Positions 1 to 8,798 of a stretch of 51,011 nucleotides of DNA are shown piece by piece; positions within the stretch are counted from its first letter, which is position 1, and each line of letters opens with the position of its first letter. The translations under genes were made by a program, and so were the position numbers. Under the pieces are notes generated by a model that saw nothing but the letters and a program-made list of their open reading frames with translations, made no database searches and was not told where the DNA came from. Source of the stretch: Robertmurraya siralis (GTDB lineage Bacteria > Bacillota > Bacilli > Bacillales > Cytobacillaceae); NCBI RefSeq assembly GCF_005502275.1, contig NZ_SWLZ01000030.1:1-51011 (forward strand), given 5' to 3'.

Positions 1-71
1 CAGTTCAATCTTGCGCCACTTGCTTTTTGAATAAAATTTTCGGGAGTCATCGGTTTTAAAATAATTGTTTG

Positions 72-1889
72 CTATACTTTAAATTTTGAGACGTTTTCCT
101 GAAGTTCTTGTGCCATGCTGCTTAATGTATGGGCAGATGCTGAAATTTCTTCCATAGAAGCGTTTTGCTCTTCGGCAGAGGCTGCAACTTGTTGAGAGTT
201 TTCAGCAGCCTGCTGAGAAACAGTTGTAATTTCTGACATTTTTTGCACCATTTCTTCAGTACTTGCATTGACTTCCTCGACAATGGCAGATACCTCTTGA
301 GCTTGAGTGCTAATGCTTGAGATCATATCAGTAATTTCGTGGAAAGATACGCCCGTTTCATTGACTTTTTCGATCCCTGATTTTACCGATTTTTTGCCTT
401 CATCCATGGAGACGGTGACTTCTTTGATTTCTTTTTGAATTTGACCAATAAGAGCGCGAATATTGTCCGTCGCTTTATTGGATTCCACAGCTAATTTGCG
501 GACTTCATCTGCAACAACAGCAAATCCCTTTCCGTGCTCTCCTGCTCTTGCTGCTTCAATAGCAGCATTTAACGCAAGGAGATTGGTTTGCTCGGATACT
601 TGTGAGATTAAATCGACAATTTGACCAATTTCTTTGGAGCGAGTGCCAAGAACCTGAATATTGTCTGCGATTTTTGTGACTTGTTCTTGAACAGTATTCA
701 TTTGTGTGACTGTTTCAGAAACGACTACATTTCCAGCTTCAGCTTTTTCATTGGTTGAAAGGCTTAAATCGGAGACAATTTGGATCGCCCCTGCGACTTG
801 CTCCATGCCTTTAGAAATTTCTTGCATCGATTGATTTCCATTGACAGCACTTTGAACTTGATGTTCAGAGCCAGCAGCAACTTCCTGAATCGAAATCGTG
901 ATTAGTTCGGTTGCTTTTGAGGTTTGTTCAGAGCTTGCCAATAGCTGCTCAGAGGACGCAGCAACAGTTTCTGATGTTACGGTTACTTGACGAATTAGAT
1001 TTGCCAGACTAGTACCCATTTCATTAAATGCCTCTGCAAGATCGCCAATTTCATCTTTGTTTTTAATTTTTATCGGGTCCATTGTTAAGTTTCCTTTTGC
1101 GACCTCTTTCACATTGTCTGTAACAAACTTCAATGGTTTTGAAATCATTCGCGAAGTAAGATAAGCAATAGACAAGCCGACGATTACTCCACCGATTAAG
1201 AAAGCAATAATTATAAACATACTGCGACTCGTTTCTTGATTTGCTACATCGCTAGCAGCCAGAGCGTTATCATGGTTATAGGCAACAAGTTCTTCAAGGG
1301 TAAACTGGATGCTTGAGAACATGTTATCCGCTTCACCGATCGTTGATAGAAGTCGAATGCCATTTACGTTACCGGTTCCTTGAACAATATTCATTTCGGT
1401 ACCTAGTTCAATAAATTTTACATGAACGGCGTGATATCTTGCCCATTTATCTAGTAAAGTCTCGAAAAGTTGGCGCTCTTCTTCAGAGTTAATGGTAGCT
1501 TCGTAATTTGCAAAAACATGATCAATTTCTGCAAAGGTTTCATCCATTTTTTCTATTAGTAATGTAAGCTTCTTTTCATCGGGTTCAATAACATATTTAT
1601 ATTCGAGGGAAGCAAGGTGTTCCGTTAAGTAGTTAATGGTATTGATAGCTTCAACACTCGGCAGCCACACATTGGTAATTTCAGAGCTTCTTTTGCTGAT
1701 GTTATTCGTTGAATTGATCGCAACGAAGCCTAAAATTCCCATAATTAATAGGACGGATGCAAATCCGATATACATCTTCTTGGAAACGGATAGTTTCAAA
1801 TTGAGTTGTTTCATTTCTGGCAGTTTTAGCTTTGGTTTCTTTACCTTTGGCATTTTTAGTTTTGCTTTTTTCATTATTTGCTTTTTCAT
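72..1889 (-). CDS. Methyl-accepting chemotaxis protein
   Basis: Transmembrane chemoreceptor that passes ligand information to CheA/CheW. Membrane segments lie at about residues 40-58 and 223-246 with a helical extracytoplasmic sensor region of about 165 residues between them (four-helix-bundle type by length). HAMP follows at about 247-300, then the long signalling coiled coil, whose hairpin tip carries [19 protein letters not shown] at about 433-451. The cytoplasmic N-terminus before TM1 is unusual: 38 residues with repeated Lys/Pro/Leu units ([17 protein letters not shown]). A GGGGG ribosome site sits 8-9 bases before the ATG. It is transcribed alone. The ligand cannot be predicted. Confidence 0.96.
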   Translation of the reverse strand: MKKQIMKKAKLKMPKVKKPKLKLPEMKQLNLKLSVSKKMYIGFASVLLIMGILGFVAINSTNNISKRSSEITNVWLPSVEAINTINYLTEHLASLEYKYVIEPDEKKLTLLIEKMDETFAEIDHVFANYEATINSEEERQLFETLLDKWARYHAVHVKFIELGTEMNIVQGTGNVNGIRLLSTIGEADNMFSSIQFTLEELVAYNHDNALAASDVANQETSRSMFIIIAFLIGGVIVGLSIAYLTSRMISKPLKFVTDNVKEVAKGNLTMDPIKIKNKDEIGDLAEAFNEMGTSLANLIRQVTVTSETVAASSEQLLASSEQTSKATELITISIQEVAAGSEHQVQSAVNGNQSMQEISKGMEQVAGAIQIVSDLSLSTNEKAEAGNVVVSETVTQMNTVQEQVTKIADNIQVLGTRSKEIGQIVDLISQVSEQTNLLALNAAIEAARAGEHGKGFAVVADEVRKLAVESNKATDNIRALIGQIQKEIKEVTVSMDEGKKSVKSGIEKVNETGVSFHEITDMISSISTQAQEVSAIVEEVNASTEEMVQKMSEITTVSQQAAENSQQVAASAEEQNASMEEISASAHTLSSMAQELQENVSKFKV

Positions 1890-2122
1890 TCAAGTGCCCC
1901 CTATGTTTTTTCAGTTTTAAAGGTATGTAAATGCTGTTGTTTCCAATGTTCTCTTGTAAACAGCTAAAAGAATAAATGAAATGAGCTGAATATTAACATT
2001 GTTTGCCAAATTTGAAAGATAGTAACTTTATCTTATACTATTTTACTAGTAAATTAAAACTATTTCTATAGTATAAAATAGTACGAAAGTTCGGAATTTG
2101 TTTTAACAACTGATCATAAGTT

Positions 2123-2152
2123 TTTACAAATAGAGTCATTTCGTTGTATGAT
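2123..2152 (+). promoter_or_regulatory. Predicted sigma-A promoter
   Basis: TTTACA and TATGAT separated by 18 bases, 24 bases before the GTG start of the small membrane-anchored protein. Prediction by eye only. Confidence 0.45.
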
Positions 2153-2176
2153 GGGGTTATGAAAGGGTGTTGGTAA

Positions 2177-2599
2177 GTGAAATTAATAAAGTATTTGTTG
2201 ATCCCGCTCGTGTTACTTGGAATAGCCGGTTTCGCTGTCTACTATGTAGGTACAAATATGGCTTCGGAAAAATTAATGGATGTTGTGACTACAGAGCTGG
2301 AGAACAGTGGAGAGATAGACAATATAAAAGAAGTGATCGAGGGCGATCCGGAGCTGAAATCTTTTATTGAAGAAGCAAGTACTGCTGATGCCAAGGAACT
2401 GCCTTTCACAACGAAGGAGGAGGCAACGAGAGTTCTTGTTAATAAGGTCGGTTTATCGAGCCTCAATGAGATTCGTGTCAAAGTGCAGGACGGATCTGCT
2501 TCCAAGGAAGAGATTCTTCAAGAAGTGGAGAGCAAATTATCAGAAGAAGAGATTTTAGCCTTAAAGGTTATTGCTTATAAAGAATTGTATGGAAACTAG
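2177..2599 (+). CDS. Small membrane-anchored protein of unknown function
   Basis: A 140-residue protein with one N-terminal hydrophobic helix (about residues 4-25, LIKYLLIPLVLLGIAGFAVYY) and an acidic, mostly helical remainder rich in Glu and Lys. There is no lipobox, so the protein is probably anchored with the acidic domain outside. I do not recognise a named family. The start is GTG, preceded by AAAGGGTG at suitable distance. It is a single gene with its own likely promoter, and the stop codon lies inside the stem of its terminator. Confidence 0.75.
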   Translation: MKLIKYLLIPLVLLGIAGFAVYYVGTNMASEKLMDVVTTELENSGEIDNIKEVIEGDPELKSFIEEASTADAKELPFTTKEEATRVLVNKVGLSSLNEIRVKVQDGSASKEEILQEVESKLSEEEILALKVIAYKELYGN

Positions 2600-2627
2600 T
2601 CAGAGATTTATTGACTAGTTTTTTTAT
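2593..2627 (+). terminator. Rho-independent terminator
   Basis: AAACTAGTCA and TGACTAGTTT form a 10-bp perfect stem followed by a T run. The stop codon of the upstream gene is part of the stem. Confidence 0.85.
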
Positions 2628-2792
2628 TGGGTTGCAAAAGTAGGATTTCATTTGCGTTTAATGTGTCTATTATCTTTGTCGAGCGCAAGCAGCCAGTCCT
2701 CCTTACAATAGGTCAACCAAGAAATTGCTATTGTCATTCAAGTTTCCTTTCTCAAAGACCTTTTAAGCTTGTACGGCGATGAACAAGCTGTC

Positions 2793-3419
2793 CTATGCTT
2801 TTGTGCCTTTTTTACATACGGCAATTCCGATTGGATAGTGGCGGCCTTCCCGGCCAGGTGCTGGTTCAATTAGCACGCCTTTTTGATAATAAAATTGCAC
2901 TTCTTCGTATAAAGTAAAGAGGTTTTGAAATTCCCCTTCTGTTAATTGATGGACATGGAAGGGTTCGCTTGTCGGCATTCCCCGTCCTTGGCCAAAAGGG
3001 GTCGAAATAACTGCTGTCCCACCAGGTTTCAGCATTTGATAGATATTACGCATGAATATTTCTTCGTTATCCACATGTTCAAGAGTTTCAAAGCTTACGA
3101 TCAAATCGAATTGTCCAAATCTTTCTGGGAGAGAGGGATCTACGCAATTTTCCACTTGAAAGGAAATCAGCGGGTGATAATATTTTCCCTTTGCATAGGC
3201 AATAGCTTCTGGGTCAATATCGACGGCGATTACTTCTGCAATGGCCTTTTTTGCTGCCACAGCCATGATGTTGCTGCCAAACCCGCTTCCACAAGCGAAA
3301 TCTAAAATGCGCCCCTTGGCATAATGAATCGAAAAATGGTATCTTGCTAAATGCTCCAACAAAAGACCATTCATTTGCTTCATTAATTCTGGGATGACTC
3401 TTTCTCCAGTATATTTCAT
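2793..3419 (-). CDS. Class I SAM-dependent methyltransferase
   Basis: 208 residues with the Rossmann-type SAM site: motif I ILDFACGSGFGS at about 38-49, acidic loop AVDIDPEAIAYA at about 64-75, and the post-motif region FDLIVSFETLEHV at about 103-115, typical of Methyltransf_11/UbiE-like enzymes. The substrate is unknown. The ATG follows AGGCAGGAAG. It is a single gene and neighbours give no functional clue. Confidence 0.85.
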   Translation of the reverse strand: MKYTGERVIPELMKQMNGLLLEHLARYHFSIHYAKGRILDFACGSGFGSNIMAVAAKKAIAEVIAVDIDPEAIAYAKGKYYHPLISFQVENCVDPSLPERFGQFDLIVSFETLEHVDNEEIFMRNIYQMLKPGGTAVISTPFGQGRGMPTSEPFHVHQLTEGEFQNLFTLYEEVQFYYQKGVLIEPAPGREGRHYPIGIAVCKKGTKA

Positions 3420-3632
3420 ACTTCCTGCCTCTTTTCGCTTAATTCTCTCTATAATAGTCTCTCCATCTTAGCAAAGAATACTACATCCGTATAGAAATTC
3501 TAGCAAAATAGTAACTTCAACTCGCTGCGCCTTGTCAAGTGTATTCAGTCATTTTTGTTTACACTATCAAAAGATCTTTGAAAAGGCCATGTTCTATGAT
3601 TTTTTCGCATTTCGTGAAATTCATGTCTTTAA

Positions 3633-3735
3633 AGCTGTGTAGTAAGGTGGAACAGCCCCGATGAAATGCTAGGAGAAAGCTTGTTTTCCCTACGTTTCAT
3701 CGGGGCAGTGTTAAATGAGATGTTTTAGCACAGCT
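3633..3735. repeat. Palindromic repeat element, copy D (divergent)
   Basis: In the 337-base gap between the methyltransferase and permease genes. Ends AGCTGTG/CACAGCT are inverted; the centre is a 12-bp perfect stem, GCCCCGATGAAA (3655-3666) with TTTCATCGGGGC (3695-3706), around GAGAAAGCTTGTTTTC. The layout resembles the element at 40340-40496 (ATGAA..G, GAGAAAACAAGTTTTC, C..TTCAT). It could also act as a terminator for the permease pair. The rest of the gap shows no gene. Confidence 0.55.
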
Positions 3736-3756
3736 GTGAAAAAAGGAGACATGATA

Positions 3757-4656
3757 TTAACGGAAGATTTTTTGCAGACCATGTCCCAACATATTAAAGG
3801 TGAAAATAACATAGGTCATAGCTAGAGCAGGGTAAAAAACGATCCACACAGGGCCGCGTATGTCTTTAAATGCATTGGATAAGAACGTAGGCCAAGAATT
3901 CGATGTATTCTCAAAAGTAAACACCCCGGCATCTACTTGTACAAACACTTGTGCGACAAAAACCCCTAAGAAGCCTAATTGACCAAGCAAGAACATAACT
4001 TTTCCTAAATCTCCCACTATGCTAATCAATAATTTACTATAAATAAAAGGCAGATAATATTTTTTAAAAAGCCTAAAAGGGGATACACCTAGAGAATTTC
4101 CACTTGTTACGAATTCCTTTTTAGAAATTTGATGAAATTCCAACTTGATCATGTCTGCGACCCTGCCAATCTCCATGGCTGCAATAATAAGCACAACGAA
4201 ATATGGCCGAAATGCTGACATAATAAGTGGCGGTATGGTAACGAGCAAAATGACAACAATAATGGTCGGAACATATGAGAGAAAGCCGTTGAGCCCGTTC
4301 AGCAAAGCATTCGCACCAAGCCATTGTCTATGAGCAAAATAGGCAAGGGGAATGGCTAATAGATAACGAATCAAAGTGATTGAGAGAATAATTAACAGCG
4401 TTTCTTTCGCGCCCATGACAATTAAGCTCAGCATGTCTCGTCCGTCACGGTCTGTCCCCAATGGAAATTGTGCTGAAGGTTCATAAGGGGGTGCGACCGG
4501 AATTTTGTTTTCGTCCCAAAGATAATCAATTTCCTGCAGTTCACCATCAATAAATGGTAAATATTCTCCGAAAAAGGTCATAAAAAGGAGAAAACATAGC
4601 ATAATGCTTCCGATGGTTAATACCAGATTTTTTTTGCAAAAATTCAGAACAGTCAT
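3757..4656 (-). CDS. ABC transporter permease, OppC/DppC type
   Basis: 299 residues. The N-terminal TM segment (about 12-28) is followed by an extracytoplasmic loop with PLGTDRDGRDMLS (about 65-77), the signature preceding the transmembrane core of OppC/DppC permeases, then about five further hydrophobic segments. It overlaps the upstream permease gene by 4 bases, so the two are translationally coupled and should form a heterodimer. No ATPase or binding protein lies beside it; the substrate (peptide, nickel or other) is open. Confidence 0.85.
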   Translation of the reverse strand: MTVLNFCKKNLVLTIGSIMLCFLLFMTFFGEYLPFIDGELQEIDYLWDENKIPVAPPYEPSAQFPLGTDRDGRDMLSLIVMGAKETLLIILSITLIRYLLAIPLAYFAHRQWLGANALLNGLNGFLSYVPTIIVVILLVTIPPLIMSAFRPYFVVLIIAAMEIGRVADMIKLEFHQISKKEFVTSGNSLGVSPFRLFKKYYLPFIYSKLLISIVGDLGKVMFLLGQLGFLGVFVAQVFVQVDAGVFTFENTSNSWPTFLSNAFKDIRGPVWIVFYPALAMTYVIFTFNMLGHGLQKIFR

Positions 4657-5555
4657 TGTAACGCTCCCGCTTTTTGTGGTAATAGTTTATATTTCAATAG
4701 CTTGGATAGGACAATTGTTGCAAACATCATCAAAAGGTATGGCAGCATAAAGGCTAGGGCTCGAGGTTCATCAAATTCTTGAATACTAGTCAAGAGATGG
4801 TAGCCCGCTCCTTGGAAGCTGGCCAACTTTTGCATGATTGGCAAACTAGTTAACAGGTAAAGCATGACAAATTGAGTTTGATTTAAAATCGAATAAAGGC
4901 AATTCCAAATCATATGTTTGAGGATGTTTAATGTTGTTAAGCCCTTGGAACGAGCTGTTCGCAAATAGTCTTGGCCCATTTCATTTTCCAGTGCAGCAGA
5001 TGTGAATTTCACCATATGGACCATTGGAAATACAGTAATGGCAATCATCGGAATAAGAAAGTTATACCAATGATCATTGCCATACAAACTGAATTTTGGA
5101 ACACCTATGTAAAATAACTTAATCAATAAATATTGGAGGGCAATAAAAAGAAAAAAATCAGGAATGGAAGAAAAGATCCATGAAAAAAAAGCCTGGACTT
5201 TCCCGATAATTTTATCGCGAAAATAAAATTGTACGATTCCTAGTAAAGTACCAGCCCCCATACTTAAAAGCAATGCGGGTACGATAATTGTAAAATCGCG
5301 CAGTAATAGTTTTTGAACTTCTTCCAAAATCGGTACGCCCATACTGTTATTTCCGAAGCCCTTTTCCATACGAAAATGCTCAACGAAAGCAGCAATCTTC
5401 TCCTTATACAAATCGAATGTGAATGGAAAATCTGCAGTGAATACGAGTCCTCCATGATGCGTGATATCCATCTCTCTTGGCAGCAATAAGAGAAGCACAA
5501 ACGCAAATATAATGATTAGAAAAACGAGTAAGCTCTTAATGAAATCCCAAGCCAT
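4653..5555 (-). CDS. ABC transporter permease, OppB/DppB type
   Basis: 300 residues from the ATG preceded by AAAGGAGG; a longer reading frame upstream lacks such a site, so I reject the earlier start. One N-terminal membrane helix, a large outside loop, then a BPD_transp_1 core containing the EAA-like loop around ALENEMGQDYLRTARSKGL (about 198-216). It forms a two-gene operon with the OppC-type permease. The partner ATPases and solute-binding protein must be encoded elsewhere if the system is active. Confidence 0.83.
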   Translation of the reverse strand: MAWDFIKSLLVFLIIIFAFVLLLLLPREMDITHHGGLVFTADFPFTFDLYKEKIAAFVEHFRMEKGFGNNSMGVPILEEVQKLLLRDFTIIVPALLLSMGAGTLLGIVQFYFRDKIIGKVQAFFSWIFSSIPDFFLFIALQYLLIKLFYIGVPKFSLYGNDHWYNFLIPMIAITVFPMVHMVKFTSAALENEMGQDYLRTARSKGLTTLNILKHMIWNCLYSILNQTQFVMLYLLTSLPIMQKLASFQGAGYHLLTSIQEFDEPRALAFMLPYLLMMFATIVLSKLLKYKLLPQKAGALQ

Positions 5556-5736
5556 GAGAACCTCCTTTTTAAAGTATGATTGTCTTCTACATATGAAAAT
5601 GAGAAAGACTCTATAAAGTATTTGAAAATGGTTTGATTTTAGAAAATTCAGTTTAGTTGATTTTCTCATAAAAACACAATTTTAGTCAAATTATCCCACA
5701 TACAGCTATGCTAATGGGCTCATACTAAAATTGGTG

Positions 5737-6672
5737 ATGTCAATGATATGTAGGTCTGATGAACAATTGAAACTGATGGTAGAAGAAGCACGGAAATGGA
5801 CAAAGGCTGGAAAAGTGGCGGATTATATACCTGCCCTCGGTCTTGCGAATCCACATGATTTATCAATTGCGATCCATTCTCCTAATGGAGAATGTGTTTC
5901 AGCAGGAGATATAGAGAAGAAGTTTACGCTACAAAGCATTTCAAAGGTTATTAGTCTTGCCCTAGTATTAATGGAACAGGGAAAAGAAGATGTTTTTGAA
6001 AGGGTGGGGATGGAGCCGACGGGAGATCCCTTTAATTCGATTGCAAAGCTGGAAACGATGGCTGTTGCTAAGCCGCTTAATCCGATGATTAATGCAGGAG
6101 CATTGGTTGTAACCCACATGATTGAAGGAAATTCTGTCGATGAGAGATTGAATCGTCTAATATCATTTATTCAAACTTTATCCGCCGATTCAGAAGTGAA
6201 TTATTGCAAGGAAGTAGCAAAGTCTGAATATGAAACCGCCCATTTAAATCGTGCTTTATGTTATTTTTTGAAAGAGCATGGAGTTATTCAAGAAGAGGTT
6301 GAACCATTAATTGATTTGTATACGAAACAATGCGCAATTGAAATGAATTGCCTTGACTTGGCGAGGATTGGTCTTGTTTTTGCGATGGATGGGAAAGATC
6401 CAGACACTGGAAAACAGTTAATGCCCTCTGCAGTTGCGCGAATTTGTAAAACGTTTATGGTTACTTGTGGAATGTATAATGCTTCAGGGGAATTTGCCAT
6501 AAAGATCGGAATACCAGCAAAAAGCGGTGTGGCTGGTGGCATTATGGGGGCTGTGCCTGGAAAATACGGGATTGGCATATTCGGACCGGCTCTTGATGAA
6601 ACTGGAAATAGTATTGCTGGAATCAAGCTGCTTGAGCTTTTATCAGAAAATTATCGCTTGAGCATGTTTTAG
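5737..6672 (+). CDS. glsA: Glutaminase
   Basis: Hydrolyses L-glutamine to glutamate and ammonia. The beta-lactamase-like fold of bacterial glutaminases is recognised from SISK in FTLQSISKVISL (the Ser-x-x-Lys nucleophile motif), then NPMINAGALV and the C-terminal KSGVAGGIMG. Length (about 311 residues) fits the family. The start is uncertain: TTG 5731, GTG 5734, ATG 5737 and ATG 5743 are all in frame and none has a good ribosome site, which is odd next to the strong sites elsewhere here. It is a single gene, divergent from the permease pair. Confidence 0.92.
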   Translation: MSMICRSDEQLKLMVEEARKWTKAGKVADYIPALGLANPHDLSIAIHSPNGECVSAGDIEKKFTLQSISKVISLALVLMEQGKEDVFERVGMEPTGDPFNSIAKLETMAVAKPLNPMINAGALVVTHMIEGNSVDERLNRLISFIQTLSADSEVNYCKEVAKSEYETAHLNRALCYFLKEHGVIQEEVEPLIDLYTKQCAIEMNCLDLARIGLVFAMDGKDPDTGKQLMPSAVARICKTFMVTCGMYNASGEFAIKIGIPAKSGVAGGIMGAVPGKYGIGIFGPALDETGNSIAGIKLLELLSENYRLSMF

Positions 6673-6791
6673 GCAATTGAACTTAAAACGGAAATGGGAA
6701 TGTCATTCAATCTCCTGATATATTTATAGAAGAAATATGCTATGTTTTGGAGGTGAAATGGTAAAATGAATGTTAGAGCCACCTAAAAAAA

Positions 6792-6898
6792 TGGCTTTGT
6801 GACAATGACTCATTTTCTTAACCTTTCAGCATAACTGAAAGACATGTGAAACCAAGGTTTCACACGAAAGGAGCCCAAAATCGTTTTATTCAAAGCCA
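6792..6898. repeat. Palindromic repeat element, copy A
   Basis: Inverted ends TGGCTTTG/CAAAGCCA enclose ACCTTTCAGCATAACTGAAAG and, on the right, CACACGAAAGGAGCCCAAAA then TCGTTTTAT. The same parts in the same order occur at 8413-8527, and the CAAAATCG/CGATTTTTGG and GGCTC parts recur at 40340-40496. It looks like a small non-coding interspersed element. Confidence 0.7.
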
Positions 6899-6924
6899 AC
6901 AATAGTAAAGAGAGAGAAGTGGGT

Positions 6925-7662
6925 ATGAAAAACACGGAAATCGAGCTACATAATATAAGAAAAGCATTTGCTGATGGCTCCAAAAAGGTTCCGGTATTAA
7001 ATGGGATCAGTGCCAAGATTGAAAAAGGCACTCTGCTTACGATAGTTGGGCCATCAGGATCAGGGAAAAGTACGATACTGTCCCTATGTAATTTATTACA
7101 AACTCCGGATGATGGCGAGATTTATGTGAATAAGCAGGAAGTTAGAAAATGGAATGTTCAGGAACTTCGGCGTTATGTGGGGATTGCTTTTCAGTCGGCG
7201 CCTATGACAAAAGGAACCGTTCTTGAAAACTTATCCTTGCCATTGAAGCTTCGTGGAGAGACGTTAGAAAATCCGGAAACCTATTTGGAGTATGTTGGTT
7301 TATCAGCGGAACTGCTATCGAGAGAGGCAAAGGAGCTTTCAGGAGGGCAGAGGCAACGTTTATCGCTTGCCCGAACATTGGTGAACAACTCCTCTGTTCT
7401 ACTATTAGATGAAGTAACTTCCGCTCTTGATACTAAAGCTTCTCAAGGTATAGAGGAGCTGATTCAACGGATAAACAAAGAGCGTTCTGTTACGATTCTT
7501 TGGGTCACGCATGATTTGTCTCAGGCAGAAAGAGTCGGAGATGAAACATGGTTGATTAAAGATGGTCAACTTGTTGAAGGTGCACCAACAAAACAATTTT
7601 TTTCTGAGCCACAGGATGAGCGTACAAAGGACTTTTTAAATTTATTGAGGAGTAGCTTATGA
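6925..7662 (+). CDS. ABC transporter ATP-binding protein, FetA-like
   Basis: About 245 residues with Walker A GPSGSGKST, Q-loop region, signature LSGGQRQRLSLART, Walker B SVLLLDEVTSALD and H-loop WVTHD. It overlaps a UPF0014/FetB-type permease gene by 4 bases; E. coli FetAB of this type is linked to iron export, so metal or phosphate-related export is a reasonable guess but not shown here. ATG was chosen over the GTG six bases upstream; GAGAGAGAAG supports either. Repeat element A lies just upstream. Confidence 0.88.
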   Translation: MKNTEIELHNIRKAFADGSKKVPVLNGISAKIEKGTLLTIVGPSGSGKSTILSLCNLLQTPDDGEIYVNKQEVRKWNVQELRRYVGIAFQSAPMTKGTVLENLSLPLKLRGETLENPETYLEYVGLSAELLSREAKELSGGQRQRLSLARTLVNNSSVLLLDEVTSALDTKASQGIEELIQRINKERSVTILWVTHDLSQAERVGDETWLIKDGQLVEGAPTKQFFSEPQDERTKDFLNLLRSSL

Positions 7663-8408
7663 ATTTAACAGCAATTATTTTTAGTTTTGTCTTTGTTATT
7701 CTCGCTCTTTTTTTATCTAATGCTTTTAAACTAGGCCTAGGAAAAGATATTATCATTACTTGCGTTCGTGCAACCATTCAATTATTTATCGTCGGCTATA
7801 TTTTAAAATTTGTCTTCGGTTTTGATCATCCTTTTGTCATCATTCTAATGCTTTTAATCATGATTCTAGTCGCCGCCAAAAATGCGGCTAAACGTGGGAG
7901 GGAAATCCCATATGCATTTTGGAAGATCTTCTTGACGATCGCGGTTGTGGAGATTATCACGCAAGGCTTTTTATTAGGATTAAAAATTGTTCCTGCAGAA
8001 CCGCAATATATTATTTCCATCAGTGGCATGATCATTGGCAATTCAATGATTATAGCGAATCTTTTTCTAAATCGGCTAAAAGCAGAAATAGAAATGAGAA
8101 GAGAGGAAATCGATTTAGTTCTATCGTTGGGAGGCAGCGTTAAGCAATCGATTTTCCCAATTTTGAAGCAATCGATTCGTGCAAGCTTAATCCCGACAAT
8201 TGAAGGACAAAAAACGATCGGTCTTGTCCAGCTCCCAGGAATGATGACCGGTCAAATTATTGCCGGCGCTGACCCCATACAGGCAGTCAAATTTCAATTA
8301 TTAATTGTCTTCTTAATTATGTCGGCAGCGACTTTAACAGCGATCATTTTAGGTTTTTTAATCTATCCTAGCCTATTTAATAAAGAACAGCAGCTTGAAG
8401 TATTTTAA
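7659..8408 (+). CDS. ABC transporter permease, UPF0014/FetB family
   Basis: 249 residues, very hydrophobic, with about six to seven membrane segments and the conserved central cytoplasmic stretch ending RASLIPTIEGQKTIGLVQLP, then GMMTGQIIAGADP, which is diagnostic of the UPF0014 (YbbM/FetB) family. It starts inside the stop codon of the ATPase gene (ATGA overlap) and forms the channel of that transporter. The known E. coli relative exports iron; the substrate here is not established. Confidence 0.88.
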   Translation: MNLTAIIFSFVFVILALFLSNAFKLGLGKDIIITCVRATIQLFIVGYILKFVFGFDHPFVIILMLLIMILVAAKNAAKRGREIPYAFWKIFLTIAVVEIITQGFLLGLKIVPAEPQYIISISGMIIGNSMIIANLFLNRLKAEIEMRREEIDLVLSLGGSVKQSIFPILKQSIRASLIPTIEGQKTIGLVQLPGMMTGQIIAGADPIQAVKFQLLIVFLIMSAATLTAIILGFLIYPSLFNKEQQLEVF

Positions 8409-8412
8409 TATA

Positions 8413-8527
8413 AGGCTTTGGTATGTTGATTTTTTTCATGGCATTAGAGGACCTTTCAGCATAGGTGAAAGGGGGCACACGAAATGAGTTAAAATCGTTT
8501 TATCAACAAGATTGTTTAACAAAGCCT
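8413..8527. repeat. Palindromic repeat element, copy B
   Basis: Inverted ends AGGCTTTG/CAAAGCCT. Inside are ACCTTTCAGCATAGGTGAAAG (compare copy A) and CACACGAAATGAGTTAAAA then TCGTTTTATC, followed by TTGTTTAACAAAGCC, which matches inverted the start of the copies at 40340 and 50254. It lies immediately after the FetB-like gene. Confidence 0.72.
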
Positions 8528-8533
8528 AATATT

Positions 8534-8575
8534 AAAAGCCCATGCATCCAAATGCTTGATGTGGCGGGCTTTTTC
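8534..8575 (+). terminator. Rho-independent terminator of the FetAB-like operon
   Basis: AAAAGCCC and GGGCTTTTT with an inner CATC/GATG stem, ending in a T run. Together with repeat B and the opuA promoter it accounts for most of the 390-base gap. Confidence 0.75.
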
Positions 8576-8701
8576 TCTATGAACTTCTAGCATCCGGGAG
8601 TATCTGGGAGGAATATGGATGATTTATAAGGATACTCCACTTAACTTTGTACAGTTATTTCTGAACATACGTTTTTAACAGAATAAAGCTGTTTTTCGAG
8701 T

Positions 8702-8730
8702 TTGTTCATAAAGTTATAGAAGAGTATAAT
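8702..8730 (+). promoter_or_regulatory. Predicted sigma-A promoter of the opuA operon
   Basis: TTGTTC, 17 bases, TATAAT; the start codon of opuAA lies about 68 bases downstream. Osmotic induction would be expected from the family but no operator is visible. Confidence 0.55.
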
Positions 8731-8798
8731 TAATAACCATGGATAAAATTTCAAAAAATGTCGTGCTGTTGCCTTAGAAAGTTAATAGAGGTGAAATA

